Of a stretch of DNA of 64,000 nucleotides, positions 52,062 to 61,003 are shown piece by piece (positions within the stretch are counted from its first letter, which is position 1; every line of letters begins with the position of its first letter). Made by a program: the position numbers and the translations under genes. The notes under the pieces were generated by a model. The model ran no database searches, was not told the origin of the DNA, and worked only from the letters and a program-made list of their open reading frames with translations. Source of the DNA: Streptomyces coffeae (GTDB lineage Bacteria; Actinomycetota; Actinomycetes; Streptomycetales; Streptomycetaceae); NCBI RefSeq assembly GCF_016741875.1, contig NZ_JAERRF010000007.1, positions 1-64,000 of the forward strand, in the 5' to 3' direction.

Positions 52062-52376
52062 CTAGAAATCAACGACGCCAACTGGGCACTTCCCGAGGCC
52101 GGGACGCACCGGGGCGATGCGAGCCTGTCCGCCGTGCTCGGTACAGCAAGAGCTCGACTCCTGCACACCATCGCCGAGACTCCGGGTGCCACCACCGACA
52201 TCGCCCGCCGCATGAGAATCCTGCCTTCCACCGCCAGCCGACAGATTTCGGCTCTCCGGGAAGCCGGTCTGATCGTCAGCCGAAGGTATGGCAACAAGTC
52301 CGCACAGTGTGAACCACACTGGGCGAGGCCGAGCGTGATCGCGGGAATCGGTGCGATGCGCTCGCTGTGTTCTTGA
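52062..52376 (+). pseudogene. ArsR-like HTH regulator C-terminal remnant
   Basis: Frame NDANWALPEAGTHRGDASL, then VLGTARARLLHTIAETPGA and MRILPSTASRQISALREAGL followed by IVSRRYGN matches the C-terminal winged helix of actinobacterial ArsR-like regulators. After RYGN the frame is lost (CEPHWARPSV instead of the usual TTLGEA, which appears in another frame after a TGA). The N-terminal half is absent. Confidence 0.65.
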
Positions 52377-52380
52377 CCCC

Positions 52381-54194
52381 TCACCGTCCGAGCCATTGGA
52401 GTAGGCGGTCGTGGCGGAACTGGTATGCCGTGGAGGCGATGCGCATGATGCCTGCGGTACGCGCCCACCGTAGGAAACGGGCAAGGCGCCAGGGAAGATG
52501 CCCCCTGGTGCACAGGAGCAGGGCCACGTAGCGTCGTGACACAGCCGAGGTGAATCCGGGGCCGGCGGCGAGGAAGGCCGAGGCACCCACGACGACCGCA
52601 AGAGGCAGCGGGACGGACATCCACGACGCGCGCCAGGCCACGATCAACGCGATGACCCCTGTGATCGCTCCCGCGACAACACCCGCCACGACATCGTTGT
52701 GCAGCGCACTGTCGGGAGTCGGGAGCCCGGGTTCATCCTGGTCGGGGAGGCCGCCTCCCCTTCTGCGGGCCAGAGCGATTCCCACATGTACTGCCACAGC
52801 CAGCGCCAGTGCTCCTCCGGCGAGCCCCGCTACCAGGCCGGCGAACGCGCCGAAGCCCTGGAGCGCTGCCCCCGCAGCGGCACCTCCGGCCAGTCCCACG
52901 GCAAGGGCTGCCGACACGGCTGCCTTGAGGTGGATGTCCGAGCGCACGGACACCGCCAGACCGAGACCGAAGACCAGGGCGAATCCCACGCCGTACATCC
53001 AGCCGAACCCGGCAGAGAAGACCGCCGCTGCGTTCACTGCCAGCACTGTCCCCAGCCCTGCCGCGCAGGCGACACGGCCGGCGCCGCGAGCGGTGACGAG
53101 ATTGCCGAGAATGACGCGCCGGGGCTGGGGCCAGTGGCCGAGACTGCTGAGCACAGCGGCCAAGGGTAATAACGACAGCAGCAGAAGAATCCCGGCACCC
53201 GGCTGCGGAAAGAAACTCTGCCGGTCCAGGCACACTCCCAGGGAGATGAAGACCGGGACCCACAGGGCCACCGTGAGCGCAGCGGTGACCACCCGCGGCA
53301 GACGACTTCCTGCAACGGGCCACAGCTCGTGAAGGGTGATCTCCCTGCCGGACATCAGCCGTCCGCCGAAGACGCGCCCGCCCGTCTCCCGCAGGTAGTC
53401 GGCGAGCCGCGACGACCAGCGGTGGACATCACCGTGGTCGTAATGCCGTCCGCCCGGAAGAGCATGCAGCGAGGTGACAGAAGACAGGTAGCGTGAGAGC
53501 AGCTCGCGTTCGAACGCCGAGACAGTGGCCGGCCGCGCCAGTTGATCGAGGAACGGCTGGAGGAAGGCCGTGTCCCTGTCGGCTTCGGCGACGGTGGACA
53601 CCATGGTCAACAGCCAGGGAGTGGTCAGCGTCATGGCCAGTACACCCGACCGCCGCCGATCGATATCGCGCAGCACATCGCGCCATAGCCCGGCGTCGTG
53701 TGCTCGGCCTTCCAGGTACTCACGAGCGTGGTGTGGCGGAACGTCATGAAGCTCGACCGGAGCACAGTCCTGCAGCCAGCAGCGCGACGCTCGCATGGCG
53801 TCGTACGCGTCCCCGCGGCAGGTGAGCACGAGAGCTTCGCCGCGCTCCGCCTGGTTGAGCGCTGTAAGGGCTGCCCGGGAACGTTGGTTCGTGTCATTCT
53901 CATCCACCATCTCGTCCAAACCGTCGAGGACGGGGAGGACCGATCTGTCATGCACGAGCATGGCGGCGAGCGACTGGGGGCATCCCGGCAATCGGGAGAG
54001 CTCTTCCACCAGCCAGTCGGCGAAGGGAACAGCCGTGTCCCAGGTGGCCAGCGAGATTTTGAACGGTACGGGATCCTCGGCCTCGCGGTCCTCCAGCAGT
54101 CGTACGGCCAGCTCGAGCGCCAGCAGGGTCTTCCCCGATCCCGGGGGCCCTGTGACCACCAGGCGCCGGCTGCCACGCGCGGGGATATGGCGAC
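52381..54194 (-). CDS. NACHT-type NTPase with C-terminal membrane helices, 5'-truncated
   Basis: P-loop NTPase: Walker A VVTGPPGSGKTLLAL, Walker B VLPVLDGLDEM and sensor-like VLTCRGDAY, then a helical region (FERELLSRYLSSV) and about 8 hydrophobic segments, ending YQFRHDRLLQWLG, the usual end of actinobacterial NACHT/membrane proteins. These are thought to be conflict or signalling NTPases. No start codon lies near the natural beginning: the frame runs on to 54546 antiparallel to nothing coherent because the N-terminus was replaced by a tyrosine-recombinase fragment in another frame. The N-terminal sensor or effector part is missing, so activity is doubtful. Confidence 0.8.
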
Positions 54195-54650
54195 CCAGTT
54201 CTTGCTGCTGCGTGTCTTCGGTGAGGTGATGACCAGGCGGGCGTTGTTGATGGCTGAGAGGGTGTAACGGACGTAGAGCACCTGTTCGTTGAGGTGCACG
54301 TCGTGCCAGTGGAGGGCGAGGGCTTCTTCTTTGCGCATGCCGGTGCCGATGAGGAGTTCGCACAGGTCGGCGATGAGTGGGTCGGTGTGGTGGCAGTAGC
54401 GCAGGAAGCGGGTTGCTTCCTCGGCTGTCCAGATCCGTCGCTCGGCGGTGGGTGGTCGGGGGAGGACGGCGGGGCGTGCGGGGTTGTGGGTGAGGCGGTG
54501 CTGGCGGACGGCGTCGCCCAGGGCGCTGGAGAGGGTGGCCAGGCACCGGTAGACGGTCACTTGGCCGCGGCCTGCGGCGAGCTGGGTGTGAGCGAATCCG
54601 GCGATGTGTCCATCGAGGGGAGACGGGCTGACCGTAGCTTCCTCAGGCGG
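54180..54650 (-). pseudogene. Tyrosine recombinase (phage/ICE integrase) internal fragment
   Basis: Minus-strand frame: VTVYRCLATLSSALGDAVRQ, LTHNPARPAVLPRPPTAERR, then DLCELLIGTGMRKEEALALH with the first catalytic Arg, and SPKTRSSKNWVAIS. The His-x-x-Arg and Tyr blocks are gone at the junction with the NACHT gene near 54185. A remnant of an integrated element. Confidence 0.85.
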
Positions 54651-54722
54651 GTTCCGGGAGCGGTCGGAGGCGTTCGCTGCCCGTATCGTCGCGCGCACCC
54701 ATGCATGTGACACTCTGGCCGC

Positions 54723-55265
54723 ATGAGGTGGAACGGTGACGAGTACCAGTCGCGGTTTGACCGCATCGCCGCCAGAGGAGGGGACATCCACGGTGAAGCC
54801 GCGCTGGTTCGCTCCTTCGGGCCCACGACGGTCCTCGATGCGGGTTGCGGCACCGGCCGGGTGGCCATCGAGTTGGTCCGTCACGGGATCGAGGTGGCGG
54901 GTGTGGACATCGACGAGTCGATGCTCGCCACTGCCCGGCGGCTGGCCCCGCAGATCCGCTGGTACCAGCAGGATCTGATCAACCTCGACCTGGGGTTGTC
55001 CTTCGATGTCGTGGTGCTGGCGGGCAATGTCCCCCTGTTCACCCCGCCGGGAACGGAACCGGCCCTGGTGGCTGGGGCGGCGGCCCACGTGCGTCCGGCG
55101 GGCCGTCTCGTCGCGGGTTTCGCCCTGGACCGCGGTTACACGCTGGACGACTACGACGCGCACTGCCGTGCGGTGGGACTCACCATGGAAGCCAGGTACG
55201 CGACGTGGTCCCGCGAACCATACACCGACGGGAAGTATGCCGTTTCCGTGCATGGCAAGCCCTGA
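54723..55265 (+). CDS. SAM-dependent class I methyltransferase (180 aa)
   Basis: Starts MRWNGDEYQSRFDRIAARGG. SAM motif I is TVLDAGCGTGRVAIEL, motif II VAGVDIDESMLATAR, then DLGLSFDVVVLAGN (motif IV) and an AHVRPAGRLVAGFAL post-IV strand. The family is the methyltransferase-domain (Methyltransf_25-like) group with diverse small-molecule substrates. No clear ribosome site is seen at ATG 54723. It is isolated among mobile-element debris, so its pathway is unknown. Confidence 0.85.
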   Translation: MRWNGDEYQSRFDRIAARGGDIHGEAALVRSFGPTTVLDAGCGTGRVAIELVRHGIEVAGVDIDESMLATARRLAPQIRWYQQDLINLDLGLSFDVVVLAGNVPLFTPPGTEPALVAGAAAHVRPAGRLVAGFALDRGYTLDDYDAHCRAVGLTMEARYATWSREPYTDGKYAVSVHGKP

Positions 55266-55299
55266 ATGCCCACTACCGGGCCGACGTTCAGCGCTATGC

Positions 55300-55650
55300 G
55301 GGCCGTGAAGGGTGTCAATATTCCGATCAGGCTGCTGAGCTGGGCGTTTTCTGTGGATGGTGAGGCAGCCGGGGTGGCAGGGTGTGGTACTCGTTGAGTA
55401 GTCCGCCAAGTATCTCGCGGCGCCGGCATCGATGTTTGCCTGGAAGCGGCTGTCCGACCACAACAGCCAAGCGGGTGTCGGCGTCGATGACGGCCTGGTC
55501 GTTGGTGGAGTAGCGGTAGCTTTGGATCGTCCGGCGCCGAGGTGATCGATGATGCGGTCGGCAGCGGACTTCGAGAGGCCGGACAGCGCCAGGGGAACGG
55601 GCCGCGTCGCCTGGTCGGTCTCGGACAGTCACAGGTCAAGTTTGAGGGGG
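55300..55650 (-). pseudogene. Fused IS5-type and IS3/IS481-type transposase remnants
   Basis: Minus strand from 55650: LSGLSKSAADRIIDHL, then after a deletion IQSYRYSTNDQAVIDADTRL and AVVVGQPLPGK (IS5-type, DDE second Asp region), then joined to RREILGGLLNEYHTLP, a C-terminal end like that of the IS3/IS481-like copies in this window. Nothing functional. Confidence 0.65.
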
Positions 55651-55797
55651 CGGCTGTCTTCGGCTTCGCTGTAAGGCACGCCGCGCAATTCGCGCACACC
55701 GGGCGGCTCACTCATGCCACTCAACGCCGCCGTGGCAGGGCAGCGTGGTCGGGATGGGGCGTGGTCATCAGATCCCTCAGCGACGGCTCGGTGGCCG

Positions 55798-56355
55798 TCA
55801 TCGGGTCCGCCACTGGTGGCCGGACAGGAAGCGTACGTCGTACCGATCGGGGACAGATGTGAACTTGGCGGCCTCGGGGACGACGGGCTCGTGCGGAAGG
55901 CCGAGCCGCTCGGCCGGCGCGCCGAGGTTCTCGAAGAACCGCTCGAAGGTGCCGCCGGGGCCGGCGGCGACGCCGACGACCTGGCTGTGATGCCGCTCCA
56001 TGCGGTAGGCGTGCGGGCAGTTCTTGGGTACGAAGCCGAAGTCGCCGGGGGTGAGCAGCTTCTCCTGCTGGTTGCCTTCGGTGTCCTCGACGAACAGCCG
56101 CACCGCGCCCTGGGCGACGTAGAAGACCTCGTGGGTGTCAGGGTGCAGATGGGCCGGGATGAGGTCGCCCTTGGGGCCTTCGACCGTGAAGAAATTGAAG
56201 GTGTTCTCGGTCTGCTCGCCGCCGGCGTAGATGGTGATCAGGTCGCCGAAGAGGTGGGCGCGGTCCCCCTCGCCCTTCTCGATGAAGTAGGGCTTGCCCG
56301 GCTCCGCCGGTATGCGTGAGGCGCGGCGGTAGCGGGTGGCGTACTCGATGGTCAT
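55798..56355 (-). CDS. Cupin-domain protein, quercetin 2,3-dioxygenase-like
   Basis: 185 aa with one clear cupin barrel: motif 1 PAHLHPDTHEVFYVAQGAV (HxH...E) and motif 2 GDFGFVPKNCPHAYR (metal His). The length and GGEQTENTFNFFTVEGPKG are like bacterial quercetin-2,3-dioxygenase-family proteins. ATG 56355 is preceded by GAGGAGCT. It is divergent from a MarR regulator, with a 17-base operator between them, so it is probably repressed by MarR and induced by an aromatic or phenolic ligand. Confidence 0.9.
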   Translation of the reverse strand: MTIEYATRYRRASRIPAEPGKPYFIEKGEGDRAHLFGDLITIYAGGEQTENTFNFFTVEGPKGDLIPAHLHPDTHEVFYVAQGAVRLFVEDTEGNQQEKLLTPGDFGFVPKNCPHAYRMERHHSQVVGVAAGPGGTFERFFENLGAPAERLGLPHEPVVPEAAKFTSVPDRYDVRFLSGHQWRTR

Positions 56356-56398
56356 GCGAGCTCCTCGGATCGACTTCCGGCGGGTCAGGCCAGCGGAA

Positions 56399-56415
56399 TG
56401 TCAGGTAGCCTGACA
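56399..56415. promoter_or_regulatory. MarR operator in the cupin/MarR intergenic region
   Basis: TGTCAGG-TAG-CCTGACA: perfect 7-bp arms, 3-base spacer, midway between divergent cupin and MarR genes. Classical size and form for a MarR site. Confidence 0.75.
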
Positions 56416-56485
56416 CGGAAGAGTGAGGGTGAGCAAGCCACGGAGGCGAGCCCGATCCCCCGCCGTCCGCCGTCGTGAGGAACAG

Positions 56486-56938
56486 ATGCACTCCACCCGC
56501 CGCAACCTCCCCCAGCTGCTCGGTGATGCCCGGCGCTGGTTCGACGAAGGGCTGCTGACAGCCCTGGAAGCAGCCGGAGCCGCACCGGTGTCCCCGACGC
56601 AGGTGCAGCTCTTCGCCGTGCTGGACGACCAGGGCAGCACGGTGGCGGAGCTGGCCCGGCACATGGGCGTCACCCGGCAGACCGCGCACCAGGCAGTGCA
56701 CGGCCTGGTCGCCGCCGGCCTGCTCGCACAAGCTCCCCACCCCGCCTCCGCCCGACAGCGGCTGATCCGGCGCACCCGTGAAGGAGAACGCGCACACCGC
56801 CAGGCCAGCACCATCCTCGAGCGACTGGAGGAGCAGCTCGCCGAGCGGATCGGCCGGGAGCAGGTCGACGCCCTGCGTACGACGCTGGAGGCGCCGTGGG
56901 GCCGACCGCCCGGCCCTGGCGACCTGAGTCAGAAGTGA
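56486..56938 (+). CDS. MarR-family transcriptional regulator
   Basis: 150 aa from ATG 56486, which has GAGGA 6-7 bases upstream; an in-frame GTG at 56423 would overlap the operator region. Winged helix: TQVQLFAVLDDQGSTVAELA, MGVTRQTAHQAVHGLVAAGL, then the wing SARQRLIRRTREGERAH. C-terminal dimer helices follow. It likely represses itself and the cupin gene through the dyad at 56399. 56939-57100 holds no gene. Confidence 0.92.
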   Translation: MHSTRRNLPQLLGDARRWFDEGLLTALEAAGAAPVSPTQVQLFAVLDDQGSTVAELARHMGVTRQTAHQAVHGLVAAGLLAQAPHPASARQRLIRRTREGERAHRQASTILERLEEQLAERIGREQVDALRTTLEAPWGRPPGPGDLSQK

Positions 56939-57018
56939 CCTGAGTCGGAAGTTCCCCGGCAGTTCCTTGTCGAGAACACTTGGCAGGGCAACCGGTGCGG
57001 AATCGAGCTCAACTCTCG

Positions 57019-57038
57019 CTGCCTGCCTGCCTGCCTGC
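57019..57038. repeat. CTGC tetranucleotide repeat, five copies
   Basis: Five exact tandem CTGC units in non-coding sequence between MarR and IS debris. Confidence 0.9.
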
Positions 57039-57094
57039 CAACGAGATCTTAGACCGTGGCCTATGCGGTGAGGTGCTCGTCGGGCCGTTCATGG

Positions 57095-57231
57095 GGCGGG
57101 TACGTGAAGTTGGATTGTTCCGGACGGACTGTGGGGGTTCGCGAAGCGGCTGATCCCGCCCTCGCAGGTGCGATCGCAGGGCGGTGGGACACAGGACACG
57201 CCTGGTGAGACGCTGTTCGCGGCCATCATCA
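57095..57231 (+). pseudogene. IS5-family transposase N-terminal fragment
   Basis: Frame WIVPDGLWGFAKRLIPPSQV then GGGTQDTPGETLFAAII is the start of an IS5-type transposase on the + strand. It is cut at 57231 by the 3' end of the IS3-like copy that follows. Confidence 0.75.
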
Positions 57232-58214
57232 AGCGGTGTAGCGGTACTCGTTGAGGGTGCCGCCGAGGACGCGGGTGCGCAAGAGCCTGCGGCTGCCCGG
57301 GTCGTGCACGGTGGCGGGTTGATCCTGGGCATCGGGCGGCCGTTGATTCCGGGACCGATGGGGCCGATGGGTGTTGTAGAGCCGTTGGAAGTCGGCCAGA
57401 ACGTGCCGGGCGTGGGCTTCGTTCATGATCAGGACGTGATCCAGCGCTTCGCGCCGGATGGTGCCGATTACCCGCTCGCAATGTGCGTTCATCCGGGGAG
57501 CCCGGGGTGCGCTGAGTGGTACGTCCATGTCTTCGGCCTGGAAGACGGCGTCGAAGGCCGACCCGTACTTGCCGTCGCGGTCGCGCAGGAGGAACCGCAG
57601 GGACTCGGTGCGGACGCCGAGGTCGGCGGCGACATTCCGTGCCTGCTGCACGGCCCACTCCCGGCTGGGTGGGTCGGTGATGTGCAGGCGTCGGGTGCCG
57701 TGCTCGAGGAACGCCAGGGCGTACAACCGGTGGCCCAGGGCGGTGTCGATGCCGGCTGCATGCAGGATTTCCCATACCGTGGAGGCGGCGATTGGGTGCC
57801 CGGGACGAGCGAGTTCGCCCTGGATCCGCCTGTGGCCACACCTCGTGTTTTCCTGAGCGAGTCGTAGCACGAGGTTCCTTGAGCGCCGCTCTGGTCGGGG
57901 GCGTCCGGTGCGGGCGCGCCGTGTGCTGTAGTCCCACTTGGCTGCGATGAGTCGGCGATGCCAGGTCAGGAGCGTGCCGGGTGTGACGGGGAAGATCGTC
58001 TGCCAGCGGTGACGGTGTATCAGGCTGGACAGCGTCGCCAGCCAGAACCGGTCCGCGGGCTCGTAGTGGACCGGGTTGGCGATCTGGCGGCGCGGTACTG
58101 CGTTCTCGTGCCGGAGCGCGAGTAACTCGGCATCCTTTGCGGTGTCGCGGCGCAGCAGCCCCCGGGGACGGGGAACAGCTTGCGGGCCACCTTGTACAGC
58201 ATTGAAGCGAACAC
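57229..58214 (-). pseudogene. IS3/IS481-like transposase, frameshift and lost first catalytic Asp
   Basis: Begins near 58214 as MFASMLYKVARKLFPVP, shifts frame near 58160 to RGLLRRDTAKDAELLALRHE, and runs to 57229: FPVTPGTLLTWHRRL, STVWEILHAAGI, then DTALGHRLYALAFLEHGTRR, LLRDRDGKYGSAFDAVF (second Asp), MNAHCERVIGTIRREALDH (Glu) and GGTLNEYRYTA. About 25 residues between HAAGI and DTALG, including the first DDE Asp, are missing compared with the related copy at 43.9-45.0 kb. Inactive. Confidence 0.85.
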
Positions 58215-58339
58215 GCGGACATGCTGCCAGCCAAGATCGCCCGACAGTTGCTACCGGCGGCGATGACTTCCGAGCCCGACAGGTCCCCGGGATCACGGGT
58301 CACCATCGAATCTACGTTGTACCAATGAGACGGTTCGCC

Positions 58340-58465
58340 GCTACGTTCTCGTGATCGGGGCTTCTGACCGGGCCGGTATATCGAGTGGCCAAGATGACGG
58401 TGGTGCGCCGCTCGTAGCAGCGGGCGAGCCGGTGGAAGGCGTTCTGCCAGGCGTAACGCCCTCTT
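58340..58465 (-). pseudogene. IS5-family transposase C-terminal fragment
   Basis: Minus strand: RYAWQNAFHRLARCYERRTT then VILATRYTG, the usual C-terminal end of another IS5 subgroup. It directly follows the amidase stop. Confidence 0.6.
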
Positions 58466-59870
58466 ACAGGGTCGGCTTCGGCAGTCCGGGAAGGAGGCGT
58501 TCGGCAGCTTCCCCGATGGCCAGCAGGCGTGCATCCGAGGATGCTGGTCCGACGAGTTCAACGCCTGCAGGCATGCCGGTGCTGGTCAGGTGAGAGGGGA
58601 TGGACAGTGCCGGCAGCCCGGCGTTGCTGGCTGGGTAGCAGTTGCGGATGTACGTGAAGAACGTGTCGACCGTACGGCCGTTGAGGTCGACAGTGCCGTC
58701 GCGACCTGGCTCCTGGTGCAGGCGTGCGGGAGCCGGGGTGGTGGGGATCAGGACAGCTGCGACGTCGTGGTCGGCAAAATACGTTGCGTAGGCCTTCTGC
58801 AGAGCGGGGCGATGGACGACGAGTGCTTCGCGGTAGTCGGCAGCCGAGACGACATCGCGGTCGAGGATCGAGGCGAGGGTTGCACGCTCGGCGGGACCGG
58901 CCATCTGCGTAACCACGTCGCGCACGGTGAATGGTGCACCGTGCTGGTACAGGTACGCTGCCAGTTCCCGCAGCGCTTCGTACAGCACAATCGTGAAGCT
59001 GACCCGCTGGTTGAGCGTGCCGATGTCCGGCAGGTCCTGTTCCACGAGCATGGCACCCGCCGTGGAGAGCTCCGCGAGCGTGCGTTCGGTGGCGGTGCCG
59101 ACCTCGTCGTCGATGTCGTCGTAGAAGTAGTTGCGGGGCACGCCGATCCGCAGGCCGGACAGGTCCACAGCCGTATCGTCCACCGAAGTGGCCGTGCAGA
59201 TCGCGTCGATCAGGCGGATGTCGGTGACAGTCCGGGCAAGAGGCCCGATGGTGTCACGCGTGGAGGAGATGGGGACGACCCCCTGCTGGTCGTAGCGTCC
59301 GTGGCTGGGTCGGAAGCCGACGCAGCCGCAGAGCGCTGCGGGAATGCGAGCCGAACCGCCGGTGTCGGCGCCCAGGCCGACCGGGACGAGTCCGGCGGCG
59401 ATGCCCGCGGCTGTTCCGCCGCTGCTTCCGCCCACCATGAACCGTGGGTGGTAGGGGTTGCCGACGGTTCCGAAGGCCGGGTTGTTGCCGGTGATCCCGA
59501 AGGACAGTTCGCCCAGGGCCTGCTTGCCCATGAGGGTTCCGCCGGCGTCCAGGAGTCTTTGGGCGACCGGGGCATTACGGCCTGGACGCCAGTTTCGAAG
59601 GGCTGGGGTCGCGGCGGTGGTGGGCAGGTCGGCGGTGTCGATCGCGTCCTTGAGGGCGAACGGCAGCCCGAACAACGGCCCGGACGGCCGTGGGTCGCGG
59701 CTCAGTGATTGCCTGACCTGCGCGGGGTCATGGGAGATGTACGTGTTCAAGTACGCGAGACGCTCGGTGCGTTCCAACAGGGCCTCGACATAGTCGGCCA
59801 GGTCCAGCGAGCCGTCACGCAGCCGGGCGACGGCCTCGGCGGCCGAGAGCCAGTGCAACTCTTCCGACAC
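58464..59870 (-). CDS. Amidase-signature family amidohydrolase
   Basis: 468 aa from GTG 59870, chosen because AAGGAGGA lies 5-6 bases upstream; the frame is open to 60047 but without a better start. Amidase signature: Lys in GLPFALKDAIDT, the cis-Ser loop MVGGSSGGTAAGIAAG, and nucleophile Ser in GADTGGSARIPAALCG, so the Ser-cisSer-Lys triad is complete. It hydrolyses carboxamides or related bonds in the cytoplasm; substrate unknown. Convergent to nothing; its promoter faces the LysR gene 88 bases upstream on the same strand. Confidence 0.94.
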   Translation of the reverse strand: MSEELHWLSAAEAVARLRDGSLDLADYVEALLERTERLAYLNTYISHDPAQVRQSLSRDPRPSGPLFGLPFALKDAIDTADLPTTAATPALRNWRPGRNAPVAQRLLDAGGTLMGKQALGELSFGITGNNPAFGTVGNPYHPRFMVGGSSGGTAAGIAAGLVPVGLGADTGGSARIPAALCGCVGFRPSHGRYDQQGVVPISSTRDTIGPLARTVTDIRLIDAICTATSVDDTAVDLSGLRIGVPRNYFYDDIDDEVGTATERTLAELSTAGAMLVEQDLPDIGTLNQRVSFTIVLYEALRELAAYLYQHGAPFTVRDVVTQMAGPAERATLASILDRDVVSAADYREALVVHRPALQKAYATYFADHDVAAVLIPTTPAPARLHQEPGRDGTVDLNGRTVDTFFTYIRNCYPASNAGLPALSIPSHLTSTGMPAGVELVGPASSDARLLAIGEAAERLLPGLPKPTL

Positions 59871-59958
59871 CGGAGTCCTCCTTCGACAGATCGCTTGTTG
59901 GCTCCCTGTCCAGGTGTCGTTCCTCGGGGCGTCCATTGCCTGTTCGGTACTCGTGGAG

Positions 59959-60876
59959 TTACCGCGGCGCAATCGGGGGCGGGAACACCGCGCCCAAGGC
60001 CGCCTGTGCCTGGTCTCGGAGCCAGATGTGGGCAGGGTCGTTGTCATAGCGCTGATGCCAGACCAGATGCAGCGGGATCGGCGGCAATTCCACCGGCAAG
60101 GGCAACGTCAACAGATCCAGCGCTTCCAGGGTGGAGCGGGTGACCGCCTCTGGGACGGCTACCACCAAGTCGGTGGTAGCCGCGAGGTGGAGAGCGGTGG
60201 CTGCCGTCGGCGCCGCCGTGATCACCCGGCGCTCCAGCCCGAGTGCGCCCAGGGCGTCGTCGATCGGGTCGTGCAGACGCCCTCGGCGGGAGACGGTGAT
60301 GTGCTCTGCTTCCGCATAGCGCTCGGCGATGAGCGGTTGGTCGGCCAGGGGGTGGTTGGGGCGCATGGCCGCTACGAGGCGGTCGTGACCGATGAACCGG
60401 TAGCGGCCGTCGGGTGTGGCCGGCTTGGTGGAGCTGGATTCCAGGTCCACTTCACCTCGGCGCAGCTCTGGGGTGTCGGAGCTGGATTCGGCGACGAGGC
60501 GCAGCCGTACACCTGGGGCCCGTTGGTGGACAGCGGCCACCAGGGCAGGGCCACATGCGGTGGCGAGCGCGTCGTGCCAGCGCACGGTGAACACGCGGTC
60601 CAGCCTCGCGAGATCCACGCCTTGTTGACGGGATAGCACCTCGTGGGCTCGGTGCACGAGCGCGTGAACCTCTGCCCGGATGGCTTGGGCGTGGGCGGTG
60701 GGCACCATCGTGCGTCCGGTGCGTACCAGGATCGGGTCTCCGGTGGCGTGGCGGATGCGGCCCAGGGTGCGGCTCATCGCAGGGGCCGTGACGTGCAGGC
60801 GGGCAGCCGCGCCGCCGACGCTGCCCTCCTCGAGGAGGGCATCCAGGGCGGTGAGCAGGTTCAAATCCAATTGCAT
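59959..60876 (-). CDS. LysR-family transcriptional regulator
   Basis: 305 aa from the ATG at 60876 (MQLDLNLLTALDALLEEGSV); the frame is open to 60903 but that start would lie in the dyad. Helix-turn-helix: GGAAARLHVTAPAMSRTLGR followed by TGDPILVRTGR, as in NodD/LinR-like LysR regulators. An effector domain follows. It is divergent from the inositol-monophosphatase-like gene, and upstream of the amidase on the same strand, so it may control both groups. Confidence 0.93.
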   Translation of the reverse strand: MQLDLNLLTALDALLEEGSVGGAAARLHVTAPAMSRTLGRIRHATGDPILVRTGRTMVPTAHAQAIRAEVHALVHRAHEVLSRQQGVDLARLDRVFTVRWHDALATACGPALVAAVHQRAPGVRLRLVAESSSDTPELRRGEVDLESSSTKPATPDGRYRFIGHDRLVAAMRPNHPLADQPLIAERYAEAEHITVSRRGRLHDPIDDALGALGLERRVITAAPTAATALHLAATTDLVVAVPEAVTRSTLEALDLLTLPLPVELPPIPLHLVWHQRYDNDPAHIWLRDQAQAALGAVFPPPIAPR

Positions 60877-60895
60877 GAGAGTAATGCTAAGGGTT

Positions 60896-60911
60896 ACAAG
60901 CATGCACTTGT
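60896..60911. promoter_or_regulatory. LysR-type dyad in divergent promoter
   Basis: ACAAG-CATGCA-CTTGT: perfect 5-bp arms with a palindromic centre, 20 bases upstream of the LysR start and 93 bases from the divergent gene. Fits a LysR T-N11-A type site. Confidence 0.55.
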
Positions 60912-61003
60912 TGTTAACAGTCGCGGCTGGCTACCGTCGGGGCACGGGCGTTGAAGCGCGCCGGACTTCTTCTTCCCATCTTCGATTCCTCGGGAGTACC
61001 CGC

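Noticed and set aside
51980-52066. Minus-strand tail reading AFIDGFRRQLVINRFWKIEE
   Set aside because: Looks like the end of a real protein but is too short to assign, with nothing coherent upstream.
57019-57038. CTGC repeat as CRISPR or phase-variation switch
   Set aside because: No spacers and no gene whose frame it would control.
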